A stretch of DNA of 8,709 nucleotides from Actinomycetota bacterium (lineage in GTDB: Bacteria > Actinomycetota > Thermoleophilia > Gaiellales > Gaiellaceae), in the NCBI GenBank assembly GCA_003170995.1, contig PMXT01000127.1:1-8709 (forward strand). Direction: 5' to 3'. The notes below the pieces were generated by a model. The model was not told the origin of the DNA and ran no database searches. It saw only the letters and a list, made by a program, of their open reading frames with translations. Made by a program: the position numbers and the translations under genes. The first letter of the stretch is position 1; the number at the start of each line of letters is the position of its first letter. This document shows positions 5,958-8,709 of the stretch, piece after piece.

Positions 5958-6000
5958 CCGGCGAAAGTCTTGGTCCGCAGAGCGGGCCGACTTTCGCCGG
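5958..6000. repeat. Long two-part inverted repeat (hairpin)
   Basis: A perfect 12 bp outer stem (5958-5969 CCGGCGAAAGTC with 5989-6000 GACTTTCGCCGG) encloses a TT bulge and a second 7 bp stem (GGTCCGC with GCGGGCC, one G-T pair on the plus strand) closing an AGA loop. It has no T-run, lies about 120 bp beyond the first terminator after the tRNA, and may be a second terminator or part of a small RNA. Confidence 0.7.
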
Positions 6001-6118
6001 CGTTTCTCGGCGCACTGAGACGGCGCTGGCAAAGGAGGTGGTGGCTGCGGAGCGCAGGACAGTACGCGCCGTACGGACAAGCTTCGCAGCCGCCGCATCC
6101 TGCAGCCCAGCGTCGTCA

Positions 6119-6147
6119 GCTGACCGACCCATCTCGGGTCGGTCAGC
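6119..6147 (-). terminator. Hairpin terminator after tRNA-Leu
   Basis: A perfect 12 bp stem (GCTGACCGACCC with GGGTCGGTCAGC) closes a five-base loop, starting 18 bp beyond the tRNA 3' end. No T-run follows on the minus strand. Location and stability support termination of the secG/tRNA unit. Confidence 0.75.
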
Positions 6148-6165
6148 GTTCAGTGCGTCGAGAAG

Positions 6166-6251
<86 letters not shown>

Positions 6252-6262
6252 TTGACGCCCGG

Positions 6263-6268
6263 ATTGTA
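6263..6268 (-). promoter_or_regulatory. Candidate -10 box of tRNA-Leu
   Basis: TACAAT on the minus strand (5 of 6 to consensus) lies 11 bp before the tRNA 5' end, giving a leader of about five bases if transcription starts seven bases downstream. The -35 region (TTCGGG) is poor. Confidence 0.45.
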
Positions 6269-6291
6269 CCGGCTTTATCTCGCCGCCCGAA

Positions 6292-6513
6292 TTACTTGAG
6301 AAGCCGGAAAAGGGCGACGGTGTCGACGAACCAGACGATCGCGACAATGATCGTCAGACGGGTCAGGTTGCGCTCGACGATGTGGGTGCCGCCTTGCGAG
6401 GTCGGCGTGAAGCCGAGGCCGCCGAGACCGCCGGCGCTCCCGGAGTGCAGGAGGACGAGCACGATCAGTCCGAGCGAGACGAGGATGTGAATACCTGCGA
6501 GAACGCCGATCAT
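6292..6513 (-). CDS. secG: Protein-export membrane protein SecG
   Basis: SecG is the small auxiliary subunit of the SecYEG translocon in the cytoplasmic membrane. The 73-residue product has the family pattern: a first membrane helix at about 5-22 (LAGIHILVSLGLIVLVLL), the conserved glycine-rich loop HSGSAGGLGGLGF (23-35) followed by a hydrophilic stretch, and a second helix at about 51-70 (LTIIVAIVWFVDTVALF). Length is typical for actinobacterial SecG. It begins 27 bp after the glycosyltransferase stop, and tRNA-Leu follows 40 bp later. No clear ribosome binding site precedes the ATG; TATTCT ten bases upstream might be a -10 of a transcript with almost no leader. Confidence 0.95.
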   Translation of the reverse strand: MIGVLAGIHILVSLGLIVLVLLHSGSAGGLGGLGFTPTSQGGTHIVERNLTRLTIIVAIVWFVDTVALFRLLK

Positions 6514-6540
6514 GAGCGAGCCGAGAATAGCAGCGTCGAC

Positions 6541-7566
6541 CTACCCCCCGGCGCCGCGGGCAATCGCTTGCTCGAGCAGCGCCTCGATCTTCTCGGCCTG
6601 AAGTTGAACGCTGTGCTCGGCCGCGGCGGCCCTTCCGGCCTCGTTCGGGCGCGACAGCTGCGCGGAGCTATCAAGCGCCGCAGCGATCTCTTCCTCGTTG
6701 GTCGGATCGACTAGCACCCCAGCGCCGGGCGGCACGAACTCGGGCGGACCACCGAGGCGCGTCGCCACGACCGGGCGTCCGCAGGCCATCGCCTCGAGCA
6801 GCGCCTGGCCGAAGGGCTCGATCAAGCTCGGCTGGCAAAGAACGTCACAGGCCGCAAGCCACGTCGGCACCCGCTCGTGCGGAACGCGACCAAGCACACG
6901 CACTCCCACGCGACCCTCCAACTCCTCGCGTAGCGGCCCGTCGCCGAGGAAGACGAGCGAGCCCCTTCCGAGACGTTCGAAGGTGCGCGCGAGCCGGATC
7001 ACGTTCTTGCGCTCCGTCAGCGAGCCGGCGCAGAGGAAGAGCGGGCTCTCTCCCTCCCAGCCAAGCTCGGTCCTGGCTTCGGCCTGGTCGCGCGGCCGGA
7101 AACGTTCGACGTCGACACCACAGTCGATCACACTGATCTTCCCGCGCGAGCAAGGCAGCTTCGTCTCCAGCTCGCGAGCGAGAAAGCGAGAGACGGTGAT
7201 AACGGCGCCCGCCCGTTTCAACGTCCAGCTCGTCAGCGTGCGTACGCCCGGCACCGCGCCGATGTTGCGCACGTCCTGCCCATGTGCCGTGACCACGAGT
7301 GGCGCCTTAGAGGCGAGCGCGCCGATCAAACCGGACGGGACGAGGAAGTGGGCGTAGACGACATCGGGCTGGAAGCTGCGTGCCTTCTCTCGTGCCTCAT
7401 GCGCGAGAGACAGAAAGCGCCGTTTCCCGCCCGAGCGGCGGTCGAGAACCGCCCGCTCTAGCTCGTGCCCGCGCCGCGCGAGCTCGCTTTCGAGCTGGGC
7501 GACGAAGACCCCGAGATCGGGGGCGTCCGGCCCCGGGTACATCTGCGAGACGAGCAGGATGCGCAT
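6541..7566 (-). CDS. Glycosyltransferase family 4 (GT-B fold)
   Basis: This enzyme transfers a sugar from a nucleotide-sugar to an acceptor, with retention. From the ATG at 7566 it has 341 residues. The N-terminal Rossmann half begins MRILLVSQMYPGP, includes GVFVAQLESELARRGHE and the acceptor-side motif VVTAHGQDVRN. The C-terminal half has the donor-binding signature SLIEPFGQALLEAMACGRPVVAT, containing the E-x7-E pair, followed by GGPPEFV. These features define GT4; donor and acceptor (cell-wall polysaccharide, glycolipid or mannoside) cannot be assigned. An in-frame ATG at 7659 would add 31 proline-rich residues without family resemblance. Its GGAGG abuts that ATG with no spacing, but the 7566 start also lacks a ribosome binding site, so the start is chosen by homology pattern. 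secG follows after 27 bp. Confidence 0.92.
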   Translation of the reverse strand: MRILLVSQMYPGPDAPDLGVFVAQLESELARRGHELERAVLDRRSGGKRRFLSLAHEAREKARSFQPDVVYAHFLVPSGLIGALASKAPLVVTAHGQDVRNIGAVPGVRTLTSWTLKRAGAVITVSRFLARELETKLPCSRGKISVIDCGVDVERFRPRDQAEARTELGWEGESPLFLCAGSLTERKNVIRLARTFERLGRGSLVFLGDGPLREELEGRVGVRVLGRVPHERVPTWLAACDVLCQPSLIEPFGQALLEAMACGRPVVATRLGGPPEFVPPGAGVLVDPTNEEEIAAALDSSAQLSRPNEAGRAAAAEHSVQLQAEKIEALLEQAIARGAGG

Positions 7567-7694
7567 CTTGGGGAGAAAGACTGACGGTTTCGGAGCTGGC
7601 GTGTGGCGAATAGGTGTGAGTTTCGGCGTTACGATCGCAGTGGGTGGTGGGATGGGCATCCTCCACGCGGCGGCGTAAAGCGAGGAGGCCCAGA
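7567..7694. other. Spacer upstream of the glycosyltransferase
   Basis: Between the preferred glycosyltransferase start and the end of the GH5 remnant lies 128 bp. The glycosyltransferase frame stays open across it but gives proline-rich sequence with no recognisable domain. No clear promoter was found. Confidence 0.4.
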
Positions 7695-7913
7695 CTAGAG
7701 CTTCGCTCGAGACGCGATGCTCGAGCGCCGGTTCTCCTCGTCCCAGAGCTGCTCCTCGTCGGTAGGGAAGCGAGCGTGGTTGAAGCCCGCGGACGCGATT
7801 CTCTCGAAATCCGCCTCGGTGGACTAGGTGCGTCGCTTGGCTCTGCGGCGCTCCGACTGCGAGAGCCAGCGCGAGACGTTGACGCCGTGCCCGAGCTCAA
7901 TGTCTTCACCCAC
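7695..7913 (-). pseudogene. Remnant of a glycoside hydrolase family 5 (cellulase-like) gene
   Basis: On the minus strand one frame reads like the start of a GH5 enzyme (endoglucanase or exo-glucanase type): LGHGVNVSRWLSQSE at codons 7-21, then an in-frame TAG at codon 30 (7824-7826), then STEADFERIASAGFNHAR (31-48) and FPTDEEQLWDEE (49-60). In intact relatives these blocks form the first beta strand and helix of the barrel, with Trp commonly found where the TAG stands, so a single TGG-to-TAG change would explain it. After about codon 63 similarity ends and a second TAG follows at 7695-7697. Only about 70 of the roughly 330 or more residues remain and no catalytic glutamates are present, so it cannot be active. 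It begins directly after the mutase stop codon. The GH5 assignment rests on motif memory, not a search. Confidence 0.75.
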
Positions 7914-7915
7914 AT

Positions 7916-8709
7916 CTAGGCGTGGTCGAAGGTACCGAACTCCTCACGCAGCACCGCGCATATCTCGCCGATCGTGGCGTGGAGAACCAGCGCGTCGCGC
8001 ATCACCGGAAGCAGGTTCTCGGTTTCGCGCGCCGTCTCGCGCACCGCCTCTAGCGCTTTTCCCACTGCCACGCCGTCGCGCTCGGCTCGCACCTTGGCGG
8101 TGCGCTCACACTGGCGCCGCTCGATCTCCGGGTCGATCCGGTGTAACTCGATCGCCTCGGCGTCGGCCTCTTCCTGAAAGCGGTTGACGCCGACGATCAC
8201 CCGCTCGCCCGACTCGACCTCGCGCTGGTGCCGGTAGGAGGCTTCCTCGATCTCGGCTTGGACGAAGCCCTGCTCGATCGCCGCTACCGCGCCGCCGAGC
8301 CTATCGACGCGCTCGATCAGCTCTATGGCGCGGCTTTCCAACTCGCTCGTCAGCGACTCGATGAAGTAAGAGCCGCCGAGGGGATCGGCACTGTCGGTGG
8401 AGCCCGCCTCCTGGGCGAGGATCTGCTGCGTCCTCAGCGCGATCCGCACCGCGTGCTCGGTCGGCAGCGCCAGCGCCTCGTCGAAGGAGTTGGTGTGCAG
8501 CGACTGAGCACCGCCACAAACGGCCGAGAAGGCCTGCAGAGCGACTCGAACGATGTTGTTCTCGGGCTGCTGCGCGGTCAGCGTCGAGCCGCCGGTCTGA
8601 GCGTGGAAGCGAAGCATCTGCGCCTTCGGATTGGTGGCGCCGAAACGCTCGCTCATGATCTTCGCCCAGAGGCGCCGCGCCGCCCTGAACTTGGCCACCT
8701 CCTGGAAGA
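7916..8709 (-). CDS. Methylmalonyl-CoA mutase family, large subunit (C-terminal part)
   Basis: The frame enters from the right edge with FQEVAKFRAARRLW and ends at TAG (7916-7918), so about 264 C-terminal residues are seen. Diagnostic blocks of the coenzyme-A-binding barrel are RFHAQTGGSTLTAQQPENN, CGGAQSLHTNSFDEALALPTE, RIALRTQQILAQE and DPLGGSYFIE, then the C-terminal ILxxVMRDAL-like and IGEICAVLREEFG motifs. The enzyme interconverts methylmalonyl-CoA and succinyl-CoA, or a related pair such as isobutyryl-CoA and butyryl-CoA, using adenosylcobalamin. The protein ends without a B12-binding domain (no DxHxxG), so it belongs to the split type needing a separate small cobalamin subunit, which is not in this window. 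A GTG at 8696-8698 is internal, not the start. Exact substrate is undetermined. Confidence 0.93.
   Translation of the reverse strand, partial: FQEVAKFRAARRLWAKIMSERFGATNPKAQMLRFHAQTGGSTLTAQQPENNIVRVALQAFSAVCGGAQSLHTNSFDEALALPTEHAVRIALRTQQILAQEAGSTDSADPLGGSYFIESLTSELESRAIELIERVDRLGGAVAAIEQGFVQAEIEEASYRHQREVESGERVIVGVNRFQEEADAEAIELHRIDPEIERRQCERTAKVRAERDGVAVGKALEAVRETARETENLLPVMRDALVLHATIGEICAVLREEFGTFDHA

Larger units (their letters stand above)
5784..6118. other. Gene-free region with a long hairpin
   Basis: No reading frame here looks like protein. One long frame on the minus strand simply reads through the tRNA, and a plus-strand frame has arginine/serine-rich low-information sequence. The only strong structure is the hairpin at 5958-6000. 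A structured RNA or a decayed gene are both possible. Confidence 0.45.

Noticed and set aside
7397..7915. 172-residue minus-strand frame opening with an ATG right after the mutase stop
   Set aside because: It overlaps both the GH5-like frame and the 5' half of the glycosyltransferase gene in a different frame, and is serine/arginine-rich as expected of a shadow frame in high-GC DNA.
7644..7919. 91-residue plus-strand frame
   Set aside because: It is the antisense of the GH5 remnant and upstream spacer, with arginine and leucine repeats typical of shadow frames and no ribosome binding site.

Overview
The window is high-GC, gene-dense DNA that reads as chromosomal sequence from an actinobacterium. 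The evidence is the strong G/C third-position bias, the LexA protein with a GAAC-N4-GTTC type SOS box, and the archetypal RNase P RNA with an actinobacterial-style helix layout. Several genes have TTG or GTG starts or little room for a leader. A deep-branching class such as Thermoleophilia would fit the gene content, but that is inference; no rRNA or species marker is present.

Layout, left to right. The minus strand opens with the 5' end of a type IA topoisomerase (TopB-like, 1-351), cut by the window edge. A roughly 200 bp divergent spacer leads to a plus-strand histone-deacetylase-family amidohydrolase (569-1453). Next is a 356 bp gene-poor spacer with two hairpins, then a divergently arranged two-component pair: a NarL/LuxR-type response regulator (minus, 1810-2451) and its likely partner, an eight-helix membrane histidine kinase (plus, from 2499). 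Only 47 bp separate them, and an interrupted palindrome lies in that gap. A strong two-way terminator (3921-3946) separates the kinase from rnpB, which is on the minus strand.

The minus-strand block lexA, a small zinc-ribbon protein and rnpB (5103 down to 3951) is tightly packed. lexA has a recognisable promoter with a perfect SOS box at the predicted transcription start. The zinc-ribbon gene starts 22 bp after lexA, and its last codons overlap the first helix of the RNase P RNA. Upstream lie an unrecognised membrane-anchored protein (5262-5783) with atypical codon use, and a 382 bp gene-free stretch holding two long perfect hairpins.

The right end, all on the minus strand, runs methylmalonyl-CoA mutase large subunit (partial, no B12 domain), a broken glycoside hydrolase family 5 (cellulase-like) remnant, a GT4 glycosyltransferase, secG, and tRNA-Leu(GAG) followed by a hairpin terminator.

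I do not see a clear new defence, mobile or biosynthetic system. The items most worth a second look are the GH5 pseudogene, the overlap of a protein gene with rnpB downstream of an SOS promoter, a possible ATC start codon, the long intergenic hairpins, and the palindrome between the two-component genes.
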